A DNA stretch of 64,000 bases, taken from Prauserella aidingensis (lineage in GTDB: Bacteria > Actinomycetota > Actinomycetes > Mycobacteriales > Pseudonocardiaceae). The stretch spans positions 1 to 64,000 of the forward strand of contig NZ_JAMTCN010000003.1 in assembly GCF_024171865.1 (NCBI RefSeq). Reading direction: 5' to 3'. Positions 51,594-59,176 of the stretch are shown piece by piece (the first letter of the stretch is position 1; each line of letters begins with the position of its first letter). The notes under the pieces were generated by a model that did no database searches, was not told where the DNA came from, and saw only the letters and a list, made by a program, of their open reading frames with translations. Made by a program: the position numbers and the translations under genes.

Positions 51594-52337
51594 GTGGCAC
51601 GAGTACTGATCGCCGGTGAAAGCTGGATCACCCAGTCGACGCACATCAAGGGCGTCGACTCGTTCGTGACGAGTTCGTACGTGGAAGGCGTCGCTCCCCT
51701 GCGGACGGCGTTGACCTCGCGCGGGCACGAGGTCGTGCACCTGCCCGCACACCTCGTACCGTCCGATTTTCCCGAGGACCGGGCGGGCCTGGAAGCCTAC
51801 GACGTCGTCGTCCTGTCCGACATCGGCGCGAACTCGGTGCAGCTCGCACCGTCGGTGTTCGACGGCGCCCGCCCCGGTGCCGACCGACTCGCCGCACTGC
51901 GGGACTGGGTCGACGCGGGCGGCGGCCTGCTGATGGTGGGCGGCTACCTGTCGTTCACCGGGTTCGAGGCCAAGGCGGCCTACCGCAACACGGTGCTGCA
52001 CGAGGTGCTGCCCGTCGACCTGTTGCCCGAGGACGACCGGGTCGAACTGCCCGCAGGCGCCCGCGGCCGGGTCACCGCCGACCACCCCGCGCTCGGCGGC
52101 GTCAACGGCGAGTGGCCGCGGCTGCTCGGCTACAACCGCGTGCGCCCGCGGCCCGCCACCGAGGTGCTCGCGACGATCGGCGACGACCCGCTGGTCGCGG
52201 TCGGCACCTACGGCGAGGGCCGCAGCGCGGTCTTCACCTCGGACTGCTCGCCGCACTGGGCACCGCCCGAGTTCTGCGAGCAGTGGCCGGGCTACGCGGA
52301 CGTGTTCGGCGGTCTGATCGACTGGCTCGCGGCGTGA
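51594..52337 (+). CDS. GATase1-like (DUF1355-type) protein
   Basis: 247 residues with a glutamine-amidotransferase-like Rossmann fold (ARVLIAGESWITQSTHIKGV, YDVVVLSDIGANSVQLAPS, then GGGLLMVGGYLSFTGFEAKA). The strand-turn-helix where class I amidotransferases hold the nucleophilic Cys reads MVGGYLSFTG, with no Cys, so glutaminase activity is unlikely. The C-terminal part has FTSDCSPHWAPPEFCEQWPG. GTG at 51594 is chosen for its homologue-like N-terminus and AAGGGACC upstream; an ATG at 51504, coupled to the hydrolase stop, would add 30 residues. Confidence 0.7.
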   Translation: MARVLIAGESWITQSTHIKGVDSFVTSSYVEGVAPLRTALTSRGHEVVHLPAHLVPSDFPEDRAGLEAYDVVVLSDIGANSVQLAPSVFDGARPGADRLAALRDWVDAGGGLLMVGGYLSFTGFEAKAAYRNTVLHEVLPVDLLPEDDRVELPAGARGRVTADHPALGGVNGEWPRLLGYNRVRPRPATEVLATIGDDPLVAVGTYGEGRSAVFTSDCSPHWAPPEFCEQWPGYADVFGGLIDWLAA

Positions 52338-52966
52338 GCCGGTCCGAACAGCTCCTCCGCGCAGGCGGTCCCGCACTGGAACGGGCCACGGCGATGCGGT
52401 TCGCCTCCGACGTCCACGACGGCACGATCGGCGACCGGGAGTACGCGCGCTACCTCGAGTTCGAGGCCGGGTTCGTCGACACCGCGGCCCGGCTGCACGG
52501 ACTCGCGGCCTGGCGGGCGCCGCACTGGCGGGCCGTCACCCGCAACGCCGTGGCGCTGCACGGGCTCGTCACCGAGCAGACGGAGTACTTCGCCACCGCG
52601 CGCGCCGCGTGGCCGGTCCGGGCCGAGACGTCCGAGGCTGCGCGCCGCGCGGCGGCGGCGCTGTCGGACTACGCGCTCACGGCCGCCGAGGAGGGCGGGT
52701 ACGCCGCCGTCACCACGGTCATGTTCGCCGCCGAGACGCTGTACCTGTCCTGGTGCACCCGCGCCCTCCAGGACGGGACACCGCCGGCCGGGCCCGTCGC
52801 CGACTGGGTCGAACTGCACACCCGCGAGCCGTTCACCTCGGGCGTCGCCGCACTCGGCGCCGCGGTCGACGAACTGCCCTCCGACATCGCCGACGACCGT
52901 CTCACCGCCTGGTTCACCGGCATGCTCGACGCGGAGATCACCTTCCACGACGCGGTGTATCTGTAG
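52334..52966 (+). CDS. TenA-family protein lacking the classical thiaminase residues
   Basis: 210-residue helical protein of the TenA/thiaminase II fold (DGTIGDREYARYLEFEAGFV, then AETLYLSWCTRAL and LDAEITFHDAVYL near the C-terminus). Classic TenA uses an Asp in the Tyr-Leu-x-Gln-Asp segment and a Cys in a Pro-Cys segment; here these read YLEFEAG and FAAETLY, so both appear absent. This resembles the TenA_E type, which handles other substrates. It is coupled to the previous gene by GTGA and is the last gene before a strong terminator. Confidence 0.75.
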   Translation: MSRSEQLLRAGGPALERATAMRFASDVHDGTIGDREYARYLEFEAGFVDTAARLHGLAAWRAPHWRAVTRNAVALHGLVTEQTEYFATARAAWPVRAETSEAARRAAAALSDYALTAAEEGGYAAVTTVMFAAETLYLSWCTRALQDGTPPAGPVADWVELHTREPFTSGVAALGAAVDELPSDIADDRLTAWFTGMLDAEITFHDAVYL

Positions 52967-52973
52967 TGGCGCA

Positions 52974-53013
52974 CCTGTGGCCCCTCGCGAATCGTCTCGC
53001 GAGGGGCCACAGG
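52974..53013. terminator. Bidirectional terminator between TenA-like and PPOX genes
   Basis: Perfect 17-bp stem CCTGTGGCCCCTCGCGA (52974-52990) with its complement at 52997-53013 and a 6-nt loop. Confidence 0.92.
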
Positions 53014-53037
53014 CGTACGGACGCGACGGGGCGTGGC

Positions 53038-53502
53038 TCAGTCGTCGGCGAGCTCGGGCGGGAACCCGCCGGTGGCGATCGGGCCCCAGTCGTCGATCGT
53101 GATGCGCAGCAGGGACTTGCCCTGCCGCTGCATCGCCTCGCGGTACTCGTCCCAGTCGGGGTGTTCGCCGGAGATGCAGCGGAAGTACTCGACCAGGCCG
53201 TCGAGCGCGTCGGGCATGTCAAGCACCTCGGCGGTGCCGTCGAGCTGCACCCACGCGTCGTCCCACTCCTCGGAGAGCACGCACAACGACACGGCCGGGT
53301 TCCGCCGCGCGTTGCGGGTCTTCGCCCGGCTCGGGTACGTGGAGACGACGATCCGGCCGCTCTCGTCGACGCCGCAGGTCACGGGCGACAGCTGGGGCCT
53401 GCCGTCGGCCCGGGTGGTCATGAGCACGGTGCGGTGCCGGGGCCGCACGAACTCCAGGAGTTCGTCCCGGCCGACCCGTTCGGCGGTGGCGATGCGTGGC
53501 AA
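53038..53502 (-). CDS. PPOX-class F420-dependent oxidoreductase
   Basis: 154-residue split-barrel flavin/deazaflavin-binding protein. RTVLMTTRADGRPQLSPVTC, IVVSTYPSRAKTRNARRNPA, then WVQLDGTAEV are the usual PPOX segments, and the length fits the family. TTG at 53502 is preferred because GGGAGGT stands 7 nt upstream. A GTG at 53646 would add 48 residues made largely of a PADPAQ repeat encoded by the 18-bp tandem repeat, which is unlikely for this family. It reduces unknown substrates with F420H2 or FMN. Confidence 0.82.
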   Translation of the reverse strand: MPRIATAERVGRDELLEFVRPRHRTVLMTTRADGRPQLSPVTCGVDESGRIVVSTYPSRAKTRNARRNPAVSLCVLSEEWDDAWVQLDGTAEVLDMPDALDGLVEYFRCISGEHPDWDEYREAMQRQGKSLLRITIDDWGPIATGGFPPELADD

Positions 53503-53519
53503 TCTGGCGACCTCCCGGT

Positions 53520-53588
53520 CTGCTGGCTGTGCTGGGTCTGCTGGCTGTGCTGGGTCTGCTGGCTGTGCTGGGTCTGCTGGCTGTGCTG
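53520..53588. repeat. 18-bp tandem repeat, 3.8 copies
   Basis: Unit CTGCTGGCTGTGCTGGGT, identical copies at 53520, 53538 and 53556, and a 15-nt partial at 53574. It begins 4 nt upstream of the ribosome site (53511-53516) of the PPOX gene, so it lies in its leader. Confidence 0.95.
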
Positions 53589-54428
53589 TCTCCCGTCCGG
53601 CGGCAGGCGCTCGGGCGACCGCGGCCGCGTCACCGCGCCGGGTCACTGCGCCGCGTCACTGTGCCGCCCCGGCGACCCGTTCCGGCTGCCTGCCGCTCCG
53701 CCGGTGATCGCGGTCGCACTCTAACCGGCCTCACCGCCTGCCCGCCGCGTGCTCCACCCGCGTCCCGTCGCAGCGCACCGGCCCGAAGCAGGGCGGCGGG
53801 GCCGACCACCACGTCCCTCGGACCTCCGAGGGGAGCGATTCCCGATCTTTCGTGTGGAGCGAACACGTCAGGCGATTCACCATCGGGTGGCGTTCACCCC
53901 GCAGCCGTGTGATCATTTCCTCGCGTGATCGATTTTCGAAACCGTGAAATGTCTCTACCAATACTTTTTTGCGAATGACACCCGAGTGGTGTTCACGTTA
54001 CGTGTCCGGTTATCACATAGCGTATTTGACCCGACACGCCGGGTGTCTGACACGTTCGAGTGATACTGACAAGCTGTGACCGAATGTCCACACAATGCCC
54101 TCGGTCTCGCTTTACCTCACTCACACGTGGCACAGTATCCGCTGGTCAAGGCGTTTCACGCGGCACTCTTGGCCAATCGGGACGTCTTTCTGATACGTTC
54201 TCCGGGTTGTCTGGCGCGAGTCAAAGAAAGCCGACTCCTGTACGCCTAAACCTTCTTTCGGAAAACGATCTGTGTTCCACGACACCGATACGTGACTTCT
54301 CCGTTGCCGTTTCGTAATATCTCGGAAGGTGTTCGCGACAACCCCGCGTGTTCCCCAGCACGGTCGCGACCCAGCCGACTCGGAACCCCGACCGGTCGGC
54401 ACGCGAAACCAAAAAGGAGAACCACCCC
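53589..54428. other. Long gene-free, AT-richer interval before the lysozyme-like gene
   Basis: About 840 nt. From about 53900 to 54330 the sequence is visibly richer in A and T than anything else in the window. No convincing protein or RNA gene was found; a plus-strand frame at 54060-54317 has atypical composition. It probably holds the regulatory leader of the downstream exported protein. Confidence 0.5.
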
Positions 54429-55295
54429 GTGGAGTGGAACGACATCCCCCGGAACGCGAAGAACATCTTCGCGCGAAAGACCCTGACCCCGAGCTCCCCG
54501 AAACTGAACTCCTCCTTGAAGGAGAGTGTCCGCGGCTACGCCGCCGTGGGACTGCTCGCGACGGCGCTCGCCGGTGTCGTCGGCCAGGCCGCGTTCGCCG
54601 ACGAGGAGGTCAACGCCGCCGCGTCCCAGCGCACCGCCGACTCCGCCGCCCAGAATGCGGGCGTGGTCCGTGCGCACAGTCACTTCGGTGTCGCCCAGCT
54701 CGGTGAGAAGGCCTCCGAGTCCGAGAAGCCGGAGCAGGGCGGCGCGTCCGGCGGCCAGGCCCGGCAGGCCGCCCCGGCCGAGGGCGGCAAGCAGACCGAC
54801 CAGAAGCAGCAGTCGCAGCCGCAGCAGAAGCAGCAGACCGAGGCGAAGGCCCAGCAGGCGAAGGCGCAGGAGGCGAAGCAGAACAAGCCCGCCCCGAAGG
54901 CACAGCCCAAGCCGAAGCCCGCGCCGAAGCCGCAGTTCGACCAGGTCGACCGCTGGATCAACCGCGCGATCGACATTCTGCGGCAGAACAACGTGGAGAT
55001 CACGCACGAGAAGCGTGACGAGATCCGCACGATCATCGAGAAGGAGTCGAGCGGTGACCCGCGGGCCATCAACCTGTGGGACAGCAACGCGGCCAAGGGC
55101 ATCCCGTCGAAGGGCCTGATGCAGACCATCGACCCGACGTTCGACGCCCACAAGCTGTCGGGTCACGACGACATCTACAACCCGGTCGACAACATCATCG
55201 CCGGTGTCCGCTACACGCTGGACCGCTACGGCAGCTTCGACGAGCACCCCGGCCTCGCCTCGATGGCCGGTGGCGGTGACTACCAGGGCTACTGA
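54429..55295 (+). CDS. Secreted lysozyme-like transglycosylase (SLT type)
   Basis: 288 residues. The signal sequence (GYAAVGLLATALAGVVGQ, then AFADEE) predicts export. Residues 85-175 are a Gln/Lys/Pro/Ala-rich linker. The C-terminal 110 residues are an SLT-like domain (IIEKESSGDPRAINLWDSNA, then PSKGLMQTIDPTFDAHK) with the catalytic Glu in KESSGDP. It should cleave or remodel peptidoglycan outside the membrane. GTG at 54429 has AAGGAG upstream. The long leader suggests strong transcriptional or post-transcriptional control. Confidence 0.88.
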   Translation: MEWNDIPRNAKNIFARKTLTPSSPKLNSSLKESVRGYAAVGLLATALAGVVGQAAFADEEVNAAASQRTADSAAQNAGVVRAHSHFGVAQLGEKASESEKPEQGGASGGQARQAAPAEGGKQTDQKQQSQPQQKQQTEAKAQQAKAQEAKQNKPAPKAQPKPKPAPKPQFDQVDRWINRAIDILRQNNVEITHEKRDEIRTIIEKESSGDPRAINLWDSNAAKGIPSKGLMQTIDPTFDAHKLSGHDDIYNPVDNIIAGVRYTLDRYGSFDEHPGLASMAGGGDYQGY

Positions 55296-55334
55296 GCACG
55301 CGGTTCGCGCGCCGACAGCCTCGCTCGGTTCTCA

Positions 55335-55374
55335 CAGGCCGCTCGGAGATCCTTCCCGACCTCCGAGCGGCCTG
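55335..55374. terminator. Bidirectional terminator after the lysozyme-like gene
   Basis: Perfect 14-bp stem CAGGCCGCTCGGAG (55335-55348) with its complement at 55361-55374 and a 12-nt loop. Confidence 0.88.
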
Positions 55375-55445
55375 CTCGCGTCGCCTGCCCCGCCGATCAC
55401 GAGACGCCGCAGGCCAGGATGCGCCGGGGCAGGCGACGCCGGCGG

Positions 55446-56294
55446 TCAGGGTTTGCGGCCGAGGCCGACGAAACCGCTGGCGGCCGAAGGGTTGGCCCGG
55501 AACTCCTCCGAGGCCGGGGACTCGCGCAGCTCCGGCCTCCACTCGGGCGTCCACGTGATACCGGGTTCGACGAGCTCGAGGCCGTCGAAGAACCGCTCGA
55601 ACTCCTCGCGGGAACGGAGGAACAGCGGCGAACTCGAGCGGGCGTACTGCTCCCTGATCGCCTCGCGTTCGTTCTGGCCCTCGTCCGGCACGCCGTCGAA
55701 CGTCAGGTGCGAGGTCAGCAGGTACGAGCCGGCCGGGAGCCGCTCCACGTAGTCGCGCACGACGCCGTACGGATCGTCGTCCGGGCCGAAGAAGTACAGC
55801 ACGTTGACGACGATGAGGCCGATGGGCTTCGTCGGGTCGAGGACGCCCGTGTCGAGGGCCGCCTCCCACACCTCGTCGACGTCGAGCAGGTCGGCCTGGA
55901 TCACGGCGTGACGGGTCGGATCGCCCTCCCGCTCGAGCAGTACCCGGGAGTGGGCCACGGCGACCGATTCGTTGTCGACGTACACACACCGACTGTCGGG
56001 GTCGACCGAGTCGGCGATCTCGTGGACGTTGCCGACCGTCGGAACGCCGGATCCGAGGTCGAGGAACTGGGTGATGCCCTGATCGGCGAGGTACTGGACG
56101 CCGCGGCCCAGGAACTCACGGCCGACCCGGGCCATGGTGCGCACGATCGGGAAGGTCTCGACGGCCTTCGCGCCGAACTCGCGGTCGATGGCCCAGTTGT
56201 TGTTCCCGCCGAGGAACCAGTCGTAGATCCGGGCTGGGTTGGGGCGTTCCAGATCCACACCCTCCGGTACGGAGCCCTGGTCGTTCGGCGCCAT
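55446..56294 (-). CDS. SAV2177/DUF574-type SAM-dependent methyltransferase
   Basis: 282 residues. The N-terminus PNPARIYDWFLGGNNNWAID is the hallmark of this actinobacterial family. The SAM site is FLDLGSGVPTVGNVHEIA, followed by CVYVDNESVAVAHS and IQADLLD. NVLYFFGPDDDPYGVVRDYV and LTSHLTFDG complete the pattern. Family members occur in many copies in Streptomyces and relatives; substrates are unknown. ATG at 56294 is preceded by GAGGAGGA. Confidence 0.9.
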   Translation of the reverse strand: MAPNDQGSVPEGVDLERPNPARIYDWFLGGNNNWAIDREFGAKAVETFPIVRTMARVGREFLGRGVQYLADQGITQFLDLGSGVPTVGNVHEIADSVDPDSRCVYVDNESVAVAHSRVLLEREGDPTRHAVIQADLLDVDEVWEAALDTGVLDPTKPIGLIVVNVLYFFGPDDDPYGVVRDYVERLPAGSYLLTSHLTFDGVPDEGQNEREAIREQYARSSSPLFLRSREEFERFFDGLELVEPGITWTPEWRPELRESPASEEFRANPSAASGFVGLGRKP

Positions 56295-56459
56295 CGTTCC
56301 TCCTCGTCGTCCCGCGGACCCGCGTTGTTGATCAACCGCCTGTTGTCACCCTACCGGGGGAATGCCCGGGATCCCACCCGGCGTCGTTCCGGGCCTGACC
56401 GCGGCCGAACGCCGCTCCCGTCACCGGATCCGCCGGCACGGCCCGTCGAGCCGGACGAC

Positions 56460-58166
56460 TCAACGCACCAGCGACGTGATCCGGGCCCGCATGTCGTCGC
56501 CGAGGAACCGGCGCAACGCGGCTGTCAGGTCACGGCGGGCCTGCTGCTGATCCGCCGCGTACGCACCCGCCAGCTCCCCCATGGCCAGCAACGTGCCCAC
56601 GGGTGCGCGCCCCGCCTCGTGCATCCGTCCCGCGTGCTCCCGCAGCGCCTCGCTCTGCACCTCGCCGTCCTGGAACGCGCCGAGGATGTCCTGGAGCTTC
56701 TTGAGCCGCTTCAACACCGCCGCATATTCCGCGTCCGGGCACAACGGCCGCGCGAACTCCAGCAGGTAGCGCAGCTCCTTGCACCGTTTCCGCAGGTCGT
56801 GCACATCTTCGGCCGGCGATTCCGGGGTGATGGCCGCCGCCTTGCGCGTCACCTTCTTCGCCGTGCGCGCGAGCCGATCGCGCACGAACGTCCGGACGTC
56901 CGGCACGGCGTCGCCGCCCGCAGTCCCCGTTCCCCCGTGGCCGTCCCGCCCGTCGGTGTGCGTGTCCTGGCCGCCGGCCGGGTCCCCGTCGTCGCCCGTG
57001 CCGCCCTCGTCCGCGCCGCCCTCGTCCGGGTCGCCATCACCGATGACGTCCGTCAGCGCGGCGGGCCATTCCTCGAGCAATCGGGTGAACTTGCGGGTGC
57101 GCAGCGCGCGGACGAGCGCGCGCCGGGCCGCGTCCCGCTCGCGGTGCAGGTGCTCGCGGAACGGTGCGAGGTCGTCGGCGCCGGCCGCGGTGAGCCTGCT
57201 CGTGAGTTCGTCGAAGCCGAGCAGATGCACGTCGAGGTCGCGCGTCGGGCCGGTGACGTCGCCGAGCCACTTCAGCGTCGGGGTGTGCCGGTCGACCGGC
57301 CGCGACGGCAGCACGTCGCCCGCGAGTTTCAGCAACGAACGGCTGCGCCGCACCGCGACGCGCAGATCGTGGAGGTACTCGGTGTCGACGTCGCCGAGCG
57401 TGCCGTCGACGTTGGCGGCGACCGACCGGGCGTGCGCCCGCAGCGCCAGGGCCACGGCGACGTCGGCCGGCGTGTCGGCCGTGAACTCGGGCGGTTCGGG
57501 CCGGTCCGGCAGTCCGGCCTCCGCGAGCAGCTCCTCGTAGAGGTCACCGGAGTCCTTGCGGAAGCGCCTGCCCACACCGTCGTCGGACCCGGAACCGGAT
57601 GCGCACAGCGCCTTCCGGATCCGCTTCGCGTGTTTCCCCGTCCCCGTGGTGAGCACGTCCACCCGGATGAAGGGTGCCGTGCGCACCGGTTCCTGCACCG
57701 TCGTCTCCCGCCAGACGAGACCGGCGACCACGGCTCCGTCGTCGTCGCGCACCCGCACCTCCCGGGTCACCGTGCGCGCCCGCAGCACGGGTCCGACGGC
57801 ACGCACCCACATGGGCCCGGCGACGAGGTCCCGGACGTCTCCCTCGGGCAGCTCGTCGGCGAGCGCGGGCCACTCCGGTGGTCCGGACAACGGCGTGCTG
57901 ACCGTGTCGCCGTCGCGAAGGGCCGTCAACGTACCTGCGCCGGAACCGCGATCGTGGGTCAACCGCACGCCTTTGCGCCGCAGGCGACCGTCGGCCGTGT
58001 CGAGGTAGGTGCGATTGCGGATGCGGCGCGGGCCCGCCTCGAGGCTGTAGCGCTGCGCGCGGGCCGGGTCGAGTGCCGCGAGAACCGCATCGGCATCACC
58101 ACGCGTCGCCTCGCCCTCGCCCCGCACGGTCGCGAAGACCGTCGACGGTTCCCCGTCCTCTCGCAC
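56460..58166 (-). CDS. CYTH-CHAD domain protein
   Basis: 568 residues. Residues 1-190 resemble a CYTH triphosphate-tunnel domain, but the defining ExExK motif is absent: the opening reads VFATVRGEGEATRG. Residues 230-568 are a CHAD domain rich in His, Lys and Arg (YLHDLRVAVRRSRSLLKLAG, RDLDVHLLGF, DVHDLRKRCKELRYLLEFA), interrupted by an Asp/Gly-rich insert near 415-460. CHAD domains bind polyphosphate. The GTG at 58166 is preceded by GAGGAGG. It may be a polyphosphate-granule-associated protein with a weak or inactive CYTH part. Confidence 0.85.
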   Translation of the reverse strand: MREDGEPSTVFATVRGEGEATRGDADAVLAALDPARAQRYSLEAGPRRIRNRTYLDTADGRLRRKGVRLTHDRGSGAGTLTALRDGDTVSTPLSGPPEWPALADELPEGDVRDLVAGPMWVRAVGPVLRARTVTREVRVRDDDGAVVAGLVWRETTVQEPVRTAPFIRVDVLTTGTGKHAKRIRKALCASGSGSDDGVGRRFRKDSGDLYEELLAEAGLPDRPEPPEFTADTPADVAVALALRAHARSVAANVDGTLGDVDTEYLHDLRVAVRRSRSLLKLAGDVLPSRPVDRHTPTLKWLGDVTGPTRDLDVHLLGFDELTSRLTAAGADDLAPFREHLHRERDAARRALVRALRTRKFTRLLEEWPAALTDVIGDGDPDEGGADEGGTGDDGDPAGGQDTHTDGRDGHGGTGTAGGDAVPDVRTFVRDRLARTAKKVTRKAAAITPESPAEDVHDLRKRCKELRYLLEFARPLCPDAEYAAVLKRLKKLQDILGAFQDGEVQSEALREHAGRMHEAGRAPVGTLLAMGELAGAYAADQQQARRDLTAALRRFLGDDMRARITSLVR

Positions 58167-58336
58167 AGCAGCCTCCTCGTGCCCGTCGCTTCTGTGCCGG
58201 GCCGGGAATTGTACGTCACCGGCGCCGAATCGGCATTGCCGACGATCGGCCCCCACGCCGTGCCGCCCGCCTCCGGATGGGCGAGACTCGCCCCTGCATC
58301 CCCAGTGACACGACCACAGCGAAAGGGCTCAGCGAC

Positions 58337-59176
58337 GTGACCGAGAACGACATTCCGGTAGTGGAGCTCAACAACGGCGTGACCATGCCCCAGGTGGGGT
58401 ACGGCGTGTTCCAGGTCCCACCGGACGAGACCGCGGTCGCGGTGACGGCCGCACTCGAGGCCGGCTACCGCAGCATCGACACCGCCACCCTGTACGGCAA
58501 CGAATCGGGCGTCGGCCGGGCCGTCCGCGACTCCGGCATCCCCCGCGAGGACCTGTTCCTCACCACCAAACTGTGGAACGACGCGCACGGCTACGACGCG
58601 GCGCTGAAGGCGTTCGACGCGAGCCTGGAGGCCCTGGGCACCGACTACGTCGACCTGTACCTGATCCACTGGCCCGTTCCCGCGGCCGGGCTGTACCCGG
58701 AGACGTGGCGGGCGCTGGAGAAGATCAACGCCGAGGGCCGGGCGCGGGCCGTCGGCGTGTCCAACTTCCAGCCGCACCACCTCGACACCCTCGCCGAGAA
58801 CTCCGACCTCGTGCCCGCGGTCAACCAGATCGAGGAGCACCCGTTCCTGCAGCAGTCCACGGTCCGCGAGTACGACGCGGCCCACGGCATCGTCACCGAG
58901 GCGTGGAGCCCGCTGGCCAAGGGCGGAGAGCTGCTGTCCGACCCGGCCGTCACCGCGCTCGCCGACAAGCACGGCCACACCCCCGCGCAGATCGTGCTGC
59001 GGTGGCATCTGCAGCTCGGGAACGTGATCATCCCGAAGTCCGTGACGCCCTCGCGCATGGCGGCGAACCTGAAGCTGTTCGACTTCACCCTCGACGACAG
59101 CGACATGGCCCGGCTGGCCGAACTCGACCGCGGCGAGCGGACCGGCCCGGACCCGGACACGCTCAACCGCCGCTGA
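58337..59176 (+). CDS. Aldo/keto reductase
   Basis: 279-residue NADPH-dependent reductase of the 2,5-diketogluconate-reductase/AKR5 type. The catalytic tetrad is visible: Asp and Tyr in SIDTATLYGNESG, Lys in LTTKLWND and His in YLIHWPVP. VGVSNFQPHHL and the NADPH-binding IIPKSVTPSRM complete it. The substrate is probably a small aldehyde or ketone. GTG at 58337 has GAAAGGG upstream. Its 3' end overlaps the convergent acyl-CoA dehydrogenase gene by 14 nt. Confidence 0.93.
   Translation: MTENDIPVVELNNGVTMPQVGYGVFQVPPDETAVAVTAALEAGYRSIDTATLYGNESGVGRAVRDSGIPREDLFLTTKLWNDAHGYDAALKAFDASLEALGTDYVDLYLIHWPVPAAGLYPETWRALEKINAEGRARAVGVSNFQPHHLDTLAENSDLVPAVNQIEEHPFLQQSTVREYDAAHGIVTEAWSPLAKGGELLSDPAVTALADKHGHTPAQIVLRWHLQLGNVIIPKSVTPSRMAANLKLFDFTLDDSDMARLAELDRGERTGPDPDTLNRR

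Noticed and set aside
53520-53588. CRISPR-like array
   Set aside because: Contiguous 18-bp tandem units with no spacers and no cas genes.
54060-54317. 85-residue plus-strand open frame in the AT-richer gap
   Set aside because: No ribosome site, no recognisable motif and composition unlike the genes around it.
53900-54428. Possible ydaO (c-di-AMP) riboswitch ahead of the lysozyme-like gene
   Set aside because: Actinobacterial cell-wall hydrolases often carry one, but I could not find its conserved core sequence here; an Rfam search would decide.
54246-55247. Long minus-strand frame opposite the lysozyme-like gene
   Set aside because: Antisense shadow of a repetitive GC-rich coding sequence; Leu/Arg-rich with no start signal.
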